Assembly: GCF_964340835.1 (NCBI RefSeq)
Contig: NZ_OZ204251.1
Strand: one strand, 5' to 3'
From: Bombilactobacillus bombi
Lineage (GTDB): Bacteria > Bacillota > Bacilli > Lactobacillales > Lactobacillaceae
DNA: 64,000 nt
Shown: piece by piece, positions 9,212 through 18,063 of the stretch
How the letters are laid out: each line of letters begins with the position of its first letter
Numbering within the stretch: the first letter of the stretch is position 1
Made by a program: the position numbers and the translations under genes
Notes under the pieces: generated by a model
The model's input: the letters and a program-made list of their open reading frames with translations, nothing else
The model's database searches: none
What the model was told of the DNA's origin: nothing

Positions 9212-9212
9212 T

Positions 9213-9228
9213 TGTTTCATGTGAAACA
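9213..9228. promoter_or_regulatory. parS: parS-like ParB binding site
   Basis: TGTTTCATGTGAAACA matches the Firmicutes parS consensus TGTTTCACGTGAAACA at 15 of 16 positions. The arms TGTTTCA and TGAAACA are perfectly inverted. It lies two bases after the rpsF stop codon and before ssb, about 9 kb from oriC, where parS sites are expected. Confidence 0.75.
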
Positions 9229-9248
9229 TTTTGAGGGAGATTGGATAA

Positions 9249-9737
9249 ATGATTAATAGAAGTGTGTTGGTTGGTAGATTGACCCGTGATGTTGATTTAC
9301 GCTATACCGCTAATGGTACAGCCGTGGCTACTTTTACTATTGCCGTTAATCGACAATTTACAAATGCCAACGGAGATCGGGATGCAGACTTTATCAATTG
9401 CGTGATTTGGCGCAAGGCTGCCGAAAACTTTTCTAACTTTACTCATAAAGGATCATTAGTTGGAATTGATGGGCGAATCCAAACTCGTAACTACGAAAAT
9501 CAACAAGGACAACGAGTATATGTTACTGAAGTAGTTGTTGATAATTTTTCCTTGTTAGAGCCTAAGTCTGCTAATAATAATCATCCTTCACAATCAAATA
9601 ATAATATTCCTAATCCTAGTCAATCTAATGGTGGAAATAATAATCCAGCAAATAATTCTGCAGCTAGTCCTAGCGAGGATCCATTTGCTGATAACACACA
9701 ATCGATTGATATTTCTGATGATGATTTACCATTCTAA
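9249..9737 (+). CDS. ssb: Single-stranded DNA-binding protein
   Basis: SSB coats single-stranded DNA during replication, repair and recombination. The OB fold spans about residues 1-105 (MINRSVLVGRLTRDVDLRY, then FINCVIWRKAAENF). A low-complexity Asn/Ser/Pro linker follows, then the acidic tip DISDDDLPF that recruits partner proteins. Length is 162. It lies between rpsF and rpsR, with GAGGGAG upstream of the start. Confidence 0.97.
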   Translation: MINRSVLVGRLTRDVDLRYTANGTAVATFTIAVNRQFTNANGDRDADFINCVIWRKAAENFSNFTHKGSLVGIDGRIQTRNYENQQGQRVYVTEVVVDNFSLLEPKSANNNHPSQSNNNIPNPSQSNGGNNNPANNSAASPSEDPFADNTQSIDISDDDLPF

Positions 9738-9782
9738 TTTGAATGAAATTATCTAAGCTATTTATAGAGAAAGGAGAAAATT

Positions 9783-10019
9783 ATGCCACAACAACGTCGT
9801 GGTGGCCGTCGTCGCCGTAAGGTGGACTTCATTGCTGCTAACCATATTGAGTATATTGATTACAAAGATACTGATTTATTGAAAAGATTTATTTCTGAAC
9901 GAGGTAAGATTTTACCTCGTCGAGTAACTGGAACTGGTGCTAAAAATCAACGTCGTTTAACAATTGCAATTAAACGTGCTCGGATTATGGGCTTGTTACC
10001 ATTTGTTGCTGAAGATTAA
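9783..10019 (+). CDS. rpsR: 30S ribosomal protein S18
   Basis: S18 binds the S6 protein and 16S rRNA on the 30S platform. The 78-residue product shows the Arg-rich start MPQQRRGGRRRRK and the family motif RGKILPRRVTGTGAKNQRRL. An AAAGGAG Shine-Dalgarno precedes it. It is last in the rpsF-ssb-rpsR operon and is followed by a strong terminator. Confidence 0.97.
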   Translation: MPQQRRGGRRRRKVDFIAANHIEYIDYKDTDLLKRFISERGKILPRRVTGTGAKNQRRLTIAIKRARIMGLLPFVAED

Positions 10020-10028
10020 TAAATACTT

Positions 10029-10056
10029 TAAAAGCTCGCCATTGGCGGGCTTTTTT
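10029..10056 (+). terminator. Terminator after rpsR
   Basis: The stem AAAGCTCGCC/GGCGGGCTTT has a 3-base loop (ATT) and a T run. Confidence 0.9.
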
Positions 10057-10081
10057 GATTTAAGCGCAGTCTTAATAATTA

Positions 10082-10090
10082 TGTTAAAAT
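10082..10090 (+). promoter_or_regulatory. Extended -10 promoter of gdpP
   Basis: TGtTAAAAT is an extended -10 element. Transcription would start near 10097, so the ATG at 10097 would be almost leaderless. This supports the ATG at 10121 as the translation start. No clear -35 is visible. Confidence 0.5.
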
Positions 10091-10120
10091 AAAGTCATGT
10101 TCCGTTTAAAAGAGGAGAAT

Positions 10121-12160
10121 ATGGATAAAGATAAAATGGCTAAAAAAAGTCTTTTAGCACTTAATTGGCCGTTAAAAATAAGTCTAATAGTGATTTTGAT
10201 TTTAGCAATTAGCTTGGTTATTGTGGGCTTTTTTGTTAACCCGATTTTAGCCTTTTTAGAAGCAATTATTCTGGCATTTATTTTAAGTATAGGTATTTAT
10301 GCATTTATCAGCTTAATTAAACAAACTACTAAATATCTTGATGATTTATCGTTTCGCGAAGACCGTGGTGAACAAGAAGCTTTAATCAATATTCCTTTAG
10401 GAATGTTACTTTATAGTGATAATAAGGAACACACGGTTCAATGGATTAATCCCAAATTACAAAATTATTTTGGTAAAAAAGATATTATTGGCAGTCCATT
10501 GACCAAGGCTGATTCACAACTAGAACAACTAATTAAACAAGATGCTGAACATCAAACTAATATTAACTTAATTAAAATTGGAAAATCGCGTTTTAAAGCT
10601 ACCGTCCAAACAGATTTACGAGTTATCTACTTACTAGATGTGACAACATACGAAAATATTCAAAAGCACTATGAAGAAGAAAAAATTGCGATCGGACAAA
10701 TCTTCTTAGATAATTATGATGAAGTAACACAATCTATGGAAGATCGCGACCAATCTAATTTAACTAATTATGTTACTAACCAATTGACCGATTGGGCTAA
10801 AAGTAATTCAATGTTTATTAAGCGTGTTAGCGAAGATCAATTTATTGTAATAGCTTATGCTCGCTCATTGGCGGCAGTTGAGCAAGATAATTTTGCTATT
10901 CTTGATAAAATTCGGCGGGATACTTCTAAGCAAAATTATCCATTAACTTTAAGTGTTGGTTTTGCTTATGGCCGCTCGGATTTAGGAGAATTAGCTCGTG
11001 ATGCCCAAAAAAATCTGGATTTGGCTTTAGGTCGTGGTGGCGATCAAGTGGTGGTCAAAAAGGCCGATGAAAAAGCTCGTTTTTATGGTGGAAACACTAA
11101 TCCAATGGAAAAACGAACACGAGTACGAGCCCGAATGATTAGTCAAGCCTTACGAGACTTGTTTAATCAAACCGCTGATATTTATGTAATGGGGCATGCT
11201 CAGCCTGATATGGATGTTTTAGGAGCTTGTTTGGGCATTCATCGGATAGCACAGATGAATGACAAAAAGTGCCATATTGTGGTTGATCGAAATAATAACC
11301 ATACAGATATTGAGCGTTTGTTAAAATTAATTGATGATGATGCAGATTTGAAGGCAGATTTGATTTCACCAGCTGCTGCCATAGAACAGGCAAATAGTGA
11401 TAGCATGCTGATTATGGTTGATACTTCAAAACCTTCAATTTCAATGAGTACTAAGTTATGTCAAAAATTAGCTGATCATCTAGTGGTAATTGATCATCAT
11501 CGTCGTGGAGAAGAATTTCCGCCTAATCCGCTGTTAGTCTACATTGAACCTTATGCTTCCTCAGCCTGTGAATTAATTACAGAAATGGTTGAATACCAGC
11601 CTCAAACGCGTGCGTCATTAAGTAAATTAGAAGCAACAGCCATGCTAGCGGGTATTTCTGTAGATACACGCTCATTTACTTTACGTTCAGGAACTAGAAC
11701 TTTTGATGCCGCTAGTTACTTACGCTCAGTAGGAGCTGATGGAACTTTGGTGCAAAATCTTTTGAAAGAAAATGTTGATTCTTATATTCAAAAAAGTCAT
11801 TTGATTGATACGATTACGATGATTACTTCTGAGATAGCTTTATGTGCTGGTCAAGATGACCAGGTCTATGATTCAGTTATTGCAGCCCAAGCGGCCGATA
11901 CATTATTGTCACTAAACAACATTGAAGCTGCCTTCGTAATTACTAAGCGCAATGACGGCAAAATTGCTATTTCTGCTCGTAGTTTAGGTAAAATTAATGT
12001 TCAGGTAATTATGGAAGAAATGGGTGGCGGGGGTCACTTGTCTAATGCTGCAACACAATTAGCGGAAACAACAATTGCGGATGCCAAACAACAATTGATT
12101 GCAATTGTCCAACAAAAAGTAGAAAATAAGAGTACCAAAAAAACTAATGATAATTCTTAG
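10121..12160 (+). CDS. gdpP: Cyclic-di-AMP phosphodiesterase GdpP
   Basis: GdpP degrades the second messenger c-di-AMP and so tunes potassium, osmolyte and wall homeostasis. Two N-terminal membrane helices are followed by a degenerate PAS region, a modified GGDEF region (about 170-300) and the DHH-DHHA1 phosphodiesterase. Visible motifs are GHAQPDMDVLGA, IDHHRRGEEF (Asp458-His460) and GGGGH near 635-639. The ATG at 10121 follows GAGGAG and gives 679 residues. rplI starts 12 bases later, so both are one operon. Confidence 0.95.
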   Translation: MDKDKMAKKSLLALNWPLKISLIVILILAISLVIVGFFVNPILAFLEAIILAFILSIGIYAFISLIKQTTKYLDDLSFREDRGEQEALINIPLGMLLYSDNKEHTVQWINPKLQNYFGKKDIIGSPLTKADSQLEQLIKQDAEHQTNINLIKIGKSRFKATVQTDLRVIYLLDVTTYENIQKHYEEEKIAIGQIFLDNYDEVTQSMEDRDQSNLTNYVTNQLTDWAKSNSMFIKRVSEDQFIVIAYARSLAAVEQDNFAILDKIRRDTSKQNYPLTLSVGFAYGRSDLGELARDAQKNLDLALGRGGDQVVVKKADEKARFYGGNTNPMEKRTRVRARMISQALRDLFNQTADIYVMGHAQPDMDVLGACLGIHRIAQMNDKKCHIVVDRNNNHTDIERLLKLIDDDADLKADLISPAAAIEQANSDSMLIMVDTSKPSISMSTKLCQKLADHLVVIDHHRRGEEFPPNPLLVYIEPYASSACELITEMVEYQPQTRASLSKLEATAMLAGISVDTRSFTLRSGTRTFDAASYLRSVGADGTLVQNLLKENVDSYIQKSHLIDTITMITSEIALCAGQDDQVYDSVIAAQAADTLLSLNNIEAAFVITKRNDGKIAISARSLGKINVQVIMEEMGGGGHLSNAATQLAETTIADAKQQLIAIVQQKVENKSTKKTNDNS

Positions 12161-12171
12161 GAGGCCATTTT

Positions 12172-12624
12172 ATGCGAGTAATTTTTACCCAAGATGTACG
12201 TGGCCGTGGTAAACGCGGTGAAGTTAAAGAAGTAGCTGATGGATATGCCCAAAATTTTCTAATTAAAAATGGTAAAGCAAAAAAAGCTACTCCTGCAGCC
12301 ATGAAGGCATTGAATGCCCAAAAGGCTGCTGATCAACGAGAAAAAGATGAAGAATATGCAAGTGCTGAAATGATTAAGTCTTTTTTGGAAAAAGATGAAA
12401 CTGTGGTCGAATTACATTCTAAAGCAGGAAATGATAGCCGCTTATTTGGCTCAATTCCTAGTAAGCAAATCGCGCAAGCCTTAGCAGATCAATATCAAAT
12501 TGATATTGATAAACGTAAAATTGTTTTGCCAGAACCCATTAAGTCTTTGGGATATACGAATGTACCTGTGAAATTATATCCGGGAGTAGAAGCAAAAATT
12601 CGTGTTCACGTTAGTGAAAAATAA
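12172..12624 (+). CDS. rplI: 50S ribosomal protein L9
   Basis: L9 binds 23S rRNA near the L1 stalk and helps keep the reading frame. The 150-residue product begins MRVIFTQDVRGRGKRGEVKE, followed by VADGYAQNFLIKNGKA, the conserved N-terminal domain, then a long helix and a C-terminal domain. AGGAGG lies just before the ATG. It follows gdpP closely and is ended by a terminator. Confidence 0.97.
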   Translation: MRVIFTQDVRGRGKRGEVKEVADGYAQNFLIKNGKAKKATPAAMKALNAQKAADQREKDEEYASAEMIKSFLEKDETVVELHSKAGNDSRLFGSIPSKQIAQALADQYQIDIDKRKIVLPEPIKSLGYTNVPVKLYPGVEAKIRVHVSEK

Positions 12625-12645
12625 TAATTATTAATAAATACCTAC

Positions 12646-12705
12646 TAATCTTCTTAAATTATTCGAAATCAAATTATTTTTCGATAGTTTTTAGGAAGAT
12701 TTTTT
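12646..12705 (+). terminator. Terminator between rplI and lytS
   Basis: AATCTTCTTAAA pairs with TTTAGGAAGATT (one G-U) around an inner CGAAA/TTTCG pair. A T run follows. Confidence 0.7.
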
Positions 12706-12752
12706 GTTTTAATTAACAGCGAGAAATCTTGATCTTAAGAAAGGAAAAGCAA

Positions 12753-14498
12753 GTGTTTAATTTATTAATTCTCTTGGCGGAACGTTTAGGATTCATCTTG
12801 ATTTTAGCTTTTTTACTTGTAAATACGAGCTTTTTTCGAAATCTAATTAAAAGTCGTAAACTAAAATCACAAATATGGTTAGCTTTAATTTTTTCTATTT
12901 TTGTGATTATTTCTAATTTAACTGGAGTGGAAATTACTAATTCTAGAGAAGTAGTAATGCCGACTATCATTACTAATTTGTCACAATCATATTCAATTGC
13001 GAATACTAGAACTTTAGTTATTACTACTGCAAGTTTAACTGCTGGACCTTGGGTAGGGGTCTTTGTGGGTTTAGTAGGCGGGGTACATCGGTTTATTTTT
13101 AGTAATTTTTCGGATTCTTTTTACATAGTTAGTTCAGTTTTAATTGGATTTTTGGTGGGCAAAATTGGAGATCGTGTTAAGGGAAATCAACTTTATCCAT
13201 CTAATATCTGGGTTGCTATCTTAGGTTTGAGTGCCGAATTTGTTCAAATGGCTTTTATTTGCATTTTCCGAGGATTTGGTTTGGTAAAATTAGTTATTGT
13301 TCCTATGACTTTTTTAAATACAGTAGGCTCTTGCTTATTTATTGAAATTTTAAAAACATACCTATCTAATGAACGACAGTTGCGTGCAGTTCAAACTAAA
13401 GATGTATTGGAGTTAACAAATAAAACTTTGCCATATTTTCGGAAGGGATTAGATTTAGATTCTGCACGTCATGTGTGTGAAATTATTAAAAAATATACCA
13501 ATTTTGATGCTGTAGGTCTTACTGATAAAGTGAACGTCTTAGCTCATGTCGGAGCAGGTGCTGATCATCATATAGCTAATGAACCAGTATTAACGGATCT
13601 TTCAAAGACGGTTATTTTAACTGGTAAGAAGCAAATAGCATATACGAAGTCCGAAATCGGCTGTCCACATGACCATTGCCCATTGGCCGCAGCAATTGTA
13701 ATTCCTTTACAAGTTAATCAAGAAACTATAGGTGCTTTAAAAGTCTATTTTACTGATTCTGATAAGTTAACCGTAGTTGAAGAAAATTTAGTTGATGGCT
13801 TAGGAACAATTTTTTCTGGACAATTAGCAATTGGTATTGCAGAAGAACAAACTTCGCTAATTAATGAGGCTGAAATTAAGGCCTTACAAGTTCAAATTAG
13901 TCCACATTTCTTTTTTAATGCTTTAAATACCATTGCAGCACTAATGAGAGTTAGTCAAGACAAAGCTCGCGAAGCTGTGGTTCAACTGAGTGTTTTTTTT
14001 AGATCTAGTTTGCAAAATGGTCAAGAAAAAGAAGTAACATTAGAACAAGAAAAAAAGCATATTGATGCTTATATGAATTTAGAGAATTTGCGTTTTCCTG
14101 ATCGCTTTCAGCTCAAATATCAAATTGAAGTTTCTCAAGAAGTGTTAATTCCAGCTTTTTGTCTGCAAATATTTGTTGAAAATGCTGTTCGCCATGCTTT
14201 TAAAGGGCAAAAAAAGAATAATTTGATTGTCGTTAAAATAGTTCCATACAACCAAGATTATTTTAAAATTCAAGTTCAAGATAATGGACAAGGTATTAAT
14301 CCGCAAATTTTACCGCAAATTTTGGAAAAACCAATTCAACAAACACGTGGTACGGGTACGGCATTATATAATCTTAATCGGCGTTTAAATGGACTTTATG
14401 GCAGTATTAGTCAAATTAAGATTACTACTAAACCAACAGGAACATGTTTTACAATATTAATACCTTGGCAACATAAAAAGGGGGAATCACCATCATGA
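12753..14498 (+). CDS. lytS: LytS-type sensor histidine kinase
   Basis: LytS senses changes in membrane potential or pyruvate-related metabolism in relatives and phosphorylates LytR/LytT. The N-terminus is a 5TMR_LYT multi-helix sensor, then a GAF domain (about 230-370). The kinase region carries the phospho-acceptor motif ISPHFFFNALNTI with His385, and the ATPase has VENAVRHAF and NGQGI. I chose GTG at 12753, which follows AAAGGA and gives 581 residues, the normal family length. It overlaps lytR by ATGA. The downstream lrgAB genes are the classical target. Confidence 0.93.
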   Translation: MFNLLILLAERLGFILILAFLLVNTSFFRNLIKSRKLKSQIWLALIFSIFVIISNLTGVEITNSREVVMPTIITNLSQSYSIANTRTLVITTASLTAGPWVGVFVGLVGGVHRFIFSNFSDSFYIVSSVLIGFLVGKIGDRVKGNQLYPSNIWVAILGLSAEFVQMAFICIFRGFGLVKLVIVPMTFLNTVGSCLFIEILKTYLSNERQLRAVQTKDVLELTNKTLPYFRKGLDLDSARHVCEIIKKYTNFDAVGLTDKVNVLAHVGAGADHHIANEPVLTDLSKTVILTGKKQIAYTKSEIGCPHDHCPLAAAIVIPLQVNQETIGALKVYFTDSDKLTVVEENLVDGLGTIFSGQLAIGIAEEQTSLINEAEIKALQVQISPHFFFNALNTIAALMRVSQDKAREAVVQLSVFFRSSLQNGQEKEVTLEQEKKHIDAYMNLENLRFPDRFQLKYQIEVSQEVLIPAFCLQIFVENAVRHAFKGQKKNNLIVVKIVPYNQDYFKIQVQDNGQGINPQILPQILEKPIQQTRGTGTALYNLNRRLNGLYGSISQIKITTKPTGTCFTILIPWQHKKGESPS

Positions 14499-15223
14499 AA
14501 ATTTTAATTATTGATGATGAACAATTGGCACGTACGGAATTAGCCTATTTAATTAACCAAAGTTCTTGTTTTAATAATGAGCAAGTGAACATTTTTCAAA
14601 GTGAGGATATTAATCATGGATTAGGAATTCTGATAAAAGAACAAATTGATATTATTTTTTTAGATATCTCACTGAATGGTGAAAATGGTTTTGAATTAGC
14701 TCAACAATTGCATCAATTGTCGTATTCACCGTTAATTATTTTTGCAACTGCTTATGATGAATTCGCAGCTAAGGCTTTTAATGTAGATGCGATTGATTAT
14801 GTGTTAAAACCATTTGAACCAAAAAGAATTGATCAAGCTCTTTTTAAGGCAATCAAAGCGTTAAATAAACGGTCAGATATTACTACAGAATCTTTAACAA
14901 ATTTATTAACTATTGAATTACAAGATCGAAATGTTGTAATTAAACAAGATAGTCTAATTTCAGCTACAGTTAATGATGGTATTTTGACAATTATAACGAA
15001 GACAGAGCAGTATCAAACTAAAAATACACTCAGTTGGATTAAGAAACGCTTGACGGGAACTAAATTTGTGCAAGTACATCGTAAATCTTTGGTTAATTTA
15101 GAAGCGGTTAAAGAAGTTCAACCGTGGTTTAATCATACAATCATTTTAATAATGACTAATGGTGATAAAGTTCAAGTCGGGCGTTCGTATCAAAAGAAGG
15201 TCAAACAACTTCTTGGCGTATAA
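14495..15223 (+). CDS. lytR: LytTR-family response regulator LytR/LytT
   Basis: A 242-residue response regulator with an N-terminal receiver domain (MKILIIDDEQLARTE; phospho-acceptor in IIFLDISLNGENG) and a C-terminal LytTR DNA-binding domain (FVQVHRKSLVNLEAV). It is translated from a start overlapping the lytS stop by four bases. The expected target is lrgAB, which starts 134 bases downstream. Confidence 0.93.
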   Translation: MKILIIDDEQLARTELAYLINQSSCFNNEQVNIFQSEDINHGLGILIKEQIDIIFLDISLNGENGFELAQQLHQLSYSPLIIFATAYDEFAAKAFNVDAIDYVLKPFEPKRIDQALFKAIKALNKRSDITTESLTNLLTIELQDRNVVIKQDSLISATVNDGILTIITKTEQYQTKNTLSWIKKRLTGTKFVQVHRKSLVNLEAVKEVQPWFNHTIILIMTNGDKVQVGRSYQKKVKQLLGV

Positions 15224-15251
15224 ATTTAAAGTATTTAGGTTAGCAACCGTT

Positions 15252-15293
15252 GCAGTTGAGGGTCAAAAAAGTGTAATTAAGACTCTCAACTGC
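15252..15293. promoter_or_regulatory. Inverted repeat upstream of lrgA, candidate LytR operator
   Basis: GCAGTTGAGGGTC (15252-15264) and GACTCTCAACTGC (15281-15293) form a 13-bp dyad with one G-U and a 16-base loop. No T run follows, so it is unlikely to be a terminator. It lies in the 133-base gap between lytR and lrgA, where a LytR operator is expected. The role is inferred from position. Confidence 0.45.
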
Positions 15294-15356
15294 CGCAGAT
15301 TGCCTTTCTAATATTAGAATATAAACGGTTAATGTAGTTTGAGGGAGGCACAAATA

Positions 15357-15785
15357 ATGGAAAAATCAAATGAAAACAAAAAATCTGCGCCATTGTTAAT
15401 TCAAATGCTAATTTATGCAGCAATTTTATTTGTGGCACAGTTTATTTCGGATTCAATGCCAAAATCTTTTCCTTTACCAACTGCTGTAATTGGATTAGTG
15501 CTCTTATATTTATTACTTACTTTTAAAGTAATTAAAGTGGAATGGGTAGATTCATTTGGAGCAGCAATGATTGGACTAATCGGATTTTTATTTGTTCCAT
15601 CAGGTATTTCTTTAGCTGGGAATTTAAAAATTATGCAGGCGGAAGGTGTGCAATTAGTGATTGTTATTTTGATTGCAACAGTCATTTTATTAGTTGTAAC
15701 AGCTTATACGACGCGGTTTTTCAATTGGATAAAAATTAAATTAACACACCAAGATGTTAGTTCTACTGCTAAGGGAGGAAAATAA
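15357..15785 (+). CDS. lrgA: Antiholin-like/holin-like membrane protein LrgA
   Basis: LrgA/CidA proteins are small holin-like membrane proteins. In several Firmicutes LrgAB acts in pyruvate uptake and in modulating autolysis. The product has four hydrophobic segments, with GAAMIGLIGFLFVPSGISL typical of the family. The ATG at 15357 follows GAGGGAGG and gives 142 residues; a frame extension to a TTG at 15339 is not needed. lrgB follows two bases after the stop. Confidence 0.92.
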   Translation: MEKSNENKKSAPLLIQMLIYAAILFVAQFISDSMPKSFPLPTAVIGLVLLYLLLTFKVIKVEWVDSFGAAMIGLIGFLFVPSGISLAGNLKIMQAEGVQLVIVILIATVILLVVTAYTTRFFNWIKIKLTHQDVSSTAKGGK

Positions 15786-15787
15786 CT

Positions 15788-16513
15788 ATGCATTATTTAG
15801 CTAATCCATTATTTGGGGTATTTTTATCATTAGTAGTCTATGAAATTGGTGAATATTTATTTAAGAAAACTAAGGGGTTCTTTTTAACACAACCTTTATT
15901 TGTAGCAATGGTTTTGGGAATTATAATCTTGGTAATCATGGCTAAAATGTTTAATGTTTCAACTGCTGAAATGTATACTAAGGCTTATAAACCAGGTGGT
16001 GATTTAATTTTTTGGTTTTTAAATCCAGCAACTATTGCGTTTGCGGTACCTTTATATAAACGTAATGATGTTTTTAAGAAGAATTGGGTTATTATTGTAT
16101 GCAGCTTGTTAGTTGGTACCTTTATTTCTTTATTTGCAATTACTGGTATTGCTAAATTAATTGGTTTAAGCAAAGTCGGAGTAGCCTCAATGCTTAGCCA
16201 ATCTGCTACAACAGCAATTGCATTACCACTCTCAACAGCAGTTGGAGGAAACCCTGCAGTCACTGCCATGGCTTGTATTTTGAATGCGGTTATTATTTAT
16301 GCTCTAGGTAAGCCATTAGTTAAGTGGTTTCGTCTAGAATCAGATCCTGTAGGTGAAGGACTAGGATTAGGAACTGCTGGACATACAGTTGGTTCTGCCT
16401 TTGCTTTGAAGTTAGGCTCAGTTCAAGGAGCAATGGCAGCCGTTTCTGTGGTTTTAATCGGGGTAATTGATAATGTGGCTGTACCGATTTTCGCACGGTT
16501 GATGGGCTTATAA
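15788..16513 (+). CDS. lrgB: LrgB membrane protein
   Basis: Partner of LrgA, a 241-residue polytopic membrane protein. The family signature around PKSATTAIA is seen here as MLSQSATTAIALPLSTAVGG, and the C-terminal GTAGHTVGSAFAL is typical. The Shine-Dalgarno GGGAGG spans the end of lrgA. The pair is ended by a terminator and is placed next to lytSR, its usual regulator. Confidence 0.93.
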   Translation: MHYLANPLFGVFLSLVVYEIGEYLFKKTKGFFLTQPLFVAMVLGIIILVIMAKMFNVSTAEMYTKAYKPGGDLIFWFLNPATIAFAVPLYKRNDVFKKNWVIIVCSLLVGTFISLFAITGIAKLIGLSKVGVASMLSQSATTAIALPLSTAVGGNPAVTAMACILNAVIIYALGKPLVKWFRLESDPVGEGLGLGTAGHTVGSAFALKLGSVQGAMAAVSVVLIGVIDNVAVPIFARLMGL

Positions 16514-16536
16514 ATTTTAATTAGATTATATATATT

Positions 16537-16568
16537 CCAGCTAGACTTTTTAGTCTAACTGGTTTTTT
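16537..16568 (+). terminator. Terminator after lrgB
   Basis: CCAG-TAGACT and AGTCTA-CTGG pair with a small internal mismatch, followed by TTTTTT. Confidence 0.85.
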
Positions 16569-16649
16569 ATTACTCCAATTTTATAAAAATAAATATATTT
16601 GTGGCAATAACTTAATCATTTCATTCTGTTAACTAGCATTTAGGTTCTA

Positions 16650-16658
16650 TGTTAGAAT
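16650..16658 (+). promoter_or_regulatory. Extended -10 promoter of dnaB
   Basis: TGtTAGAAT lies 32 bases before the dnaB start. A weak -35-like TTAACT is 18 bases upstream of the -10. Confidence 0.45.
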
Positions 16659-16689
16659 TAACCATAGTAAAAATTGGGAGATTTAGCTA

Positions 16690-18063
16690 ATGAATAATGA
16701 ACTGATTCAAAGAATACCACCTAATAACAAAGAGGCAGAACAATCAGTTTTAGGCTCAATTTTATTACGTCCAGAAGCTATCATTGAAGCTATGGAATAT
16801 GTAACTGAGGAGTCCTTTTATCAACATGCTCATCAGTTGATTTTTGCTGCAATGGTGGAATTAAATGAAAATGATCAAGGAATTGATGTTGTAACTGTAA
16901 AAAATATTCTTGATGATAAAAATCAATTAGATGATATTGGCGGTGTGAGTTATTTAGCAGAATTAGCTAGCGTAGTTCCCACAGCTGCCAATGTAATGTA
17001 TTATGCAAAAATTGTAGCTGATAAAGCCTTATTACGTCGTTTAATTGCCACCGCAACAGATATTGTTGCTCAAGGGTATGAAGATCAAGATGCTGATGTT
17101 ACCAACATCTTAGATGAAGCTGAGCGGCGAATTATGAATGTAGGTGAAGAACAAGCTAGTGGTGGTTTTAAAAAAATTGGCGATGTTTTAAATACTACTA
17201 TTGAAAATATTGATCAACGCGCCCAAGAAGATTCTCAAGTAACGGGACTATCTACTGGATATTCGGAATTAGATAAAGTAACAGCTGGTTTACATGAAGA
17301 TGAATTGATAATATTAGCTGCTCGTCCTGGAGTAGGAAAAACAGCCTTTGCCTTAAATGTTGCTGAAAATGTCGCCGTGCATACACCAACAACAGTTGCA
17401 ATTTTTAGCTTGGAAATGGGTGCAGAACAGTTGGCTAGCCGGTTATTGTGTGCCCAAGGCAGCATTGACGCTAATAATTTACGGACTGGTAATTTAAATG
17501 ACGAAGAATGGCAAAATTTAATTGTTGCTACGGGTATTTTGTCGAGAACATCAATGTATATTGATGATACTCCGGGAGTCAAAATGGCAGAAATCCGGGC
17601 AAAATGCCGACGTCTAGCTAAAGAAACAGGGAATTTAGGTCTGATAATTGTTGATTATTTACAATTAATCGAAGGTACTGGGCAAGAAAACCGACAGCAG
17701 GAAGTTTCCGTAATATCGCGACAATTAAAAAAGTTAGCCAAGGAATTACATGTTCCCGTTATTGCCTTATCGCAATTATCGCGTGGAGTAGAGCAACGCC
17801 AAGATAAACGGCCGATGCTTTCTGATATTCGCGAATCTGGTTCAATTGAACAAGATGCTGATGTTGTTGCTTTTTTATATCGTGATGATTATTACAATGA
17901 TGATAATGAAGATGAAGATGCAACAGAAGATACTAATGCAGGTGAAGTGGAAGTAATTGTTGGTAAGAATCGATCGGGACCTCGAGGAACGGTCAAATTG
18001 TTATTTGTGAAGTCTTACAACAAATTTGCTGCTATTTCACCATTGACGGAAGGGCAGTCATGA
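16690..18063 (+). CDS. dnaB: Replicative DNA helicase (DnaB; DnaC of Bacillus)
   Basis: Hexameric helicase that unwinds DNA ahead of the replisome. The N-terminal domain starts RIPPNNKEAEQSVLGS, and the RecA-like ATPase has Walker A ARPGVGKTAFALN, LIIVDYLQLIEG and the motif SDIRESGSIEQDAD. Length is 457. GGGAG lies upstream of the ATG. Its last four bases overlap the next unknown gene (ATGA), so the two are translationally coupled. Confidence 0.96.
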   Translation: MNNELIQRIPPNNKEAEQSVLGSILLRPEAIIEAMEYVTEESFYQHAHQLIFAAMVELNENDQGIDVVTVKNILDDKNQLDDIGGVSYLAELASVVPTAANVMYYAKIVADKALLRRLIATATDIVAQGYEDQDADVTNILDEAERRIMNVGEEQASGGFKKIGDVLNTTIENIDQRAQEDSQVTGLSTGYSELDKVTAGLHEDELIILAARPGVGKTAFALNVAENVAVHTPTTVAIFSLEMGAEQLASRLLCAQGSIDANNLRTGNLNDEEWQNLIVATGILSRTSMYIDDTPGVKMAEIRAKCRRLAKETGNLGLIIVDYLQLIEGTGQENRQQEVSVISRQLKKLAKELHVPVIALSQLSRGVEQRQDKRPMLSDIRESGSIEQDADVVAFLYRDDYYNDDNEDEDATEDTNAGEVEVIVGKNRSGPRGTVKLLFVKSYNKFAAISPLTEGQS

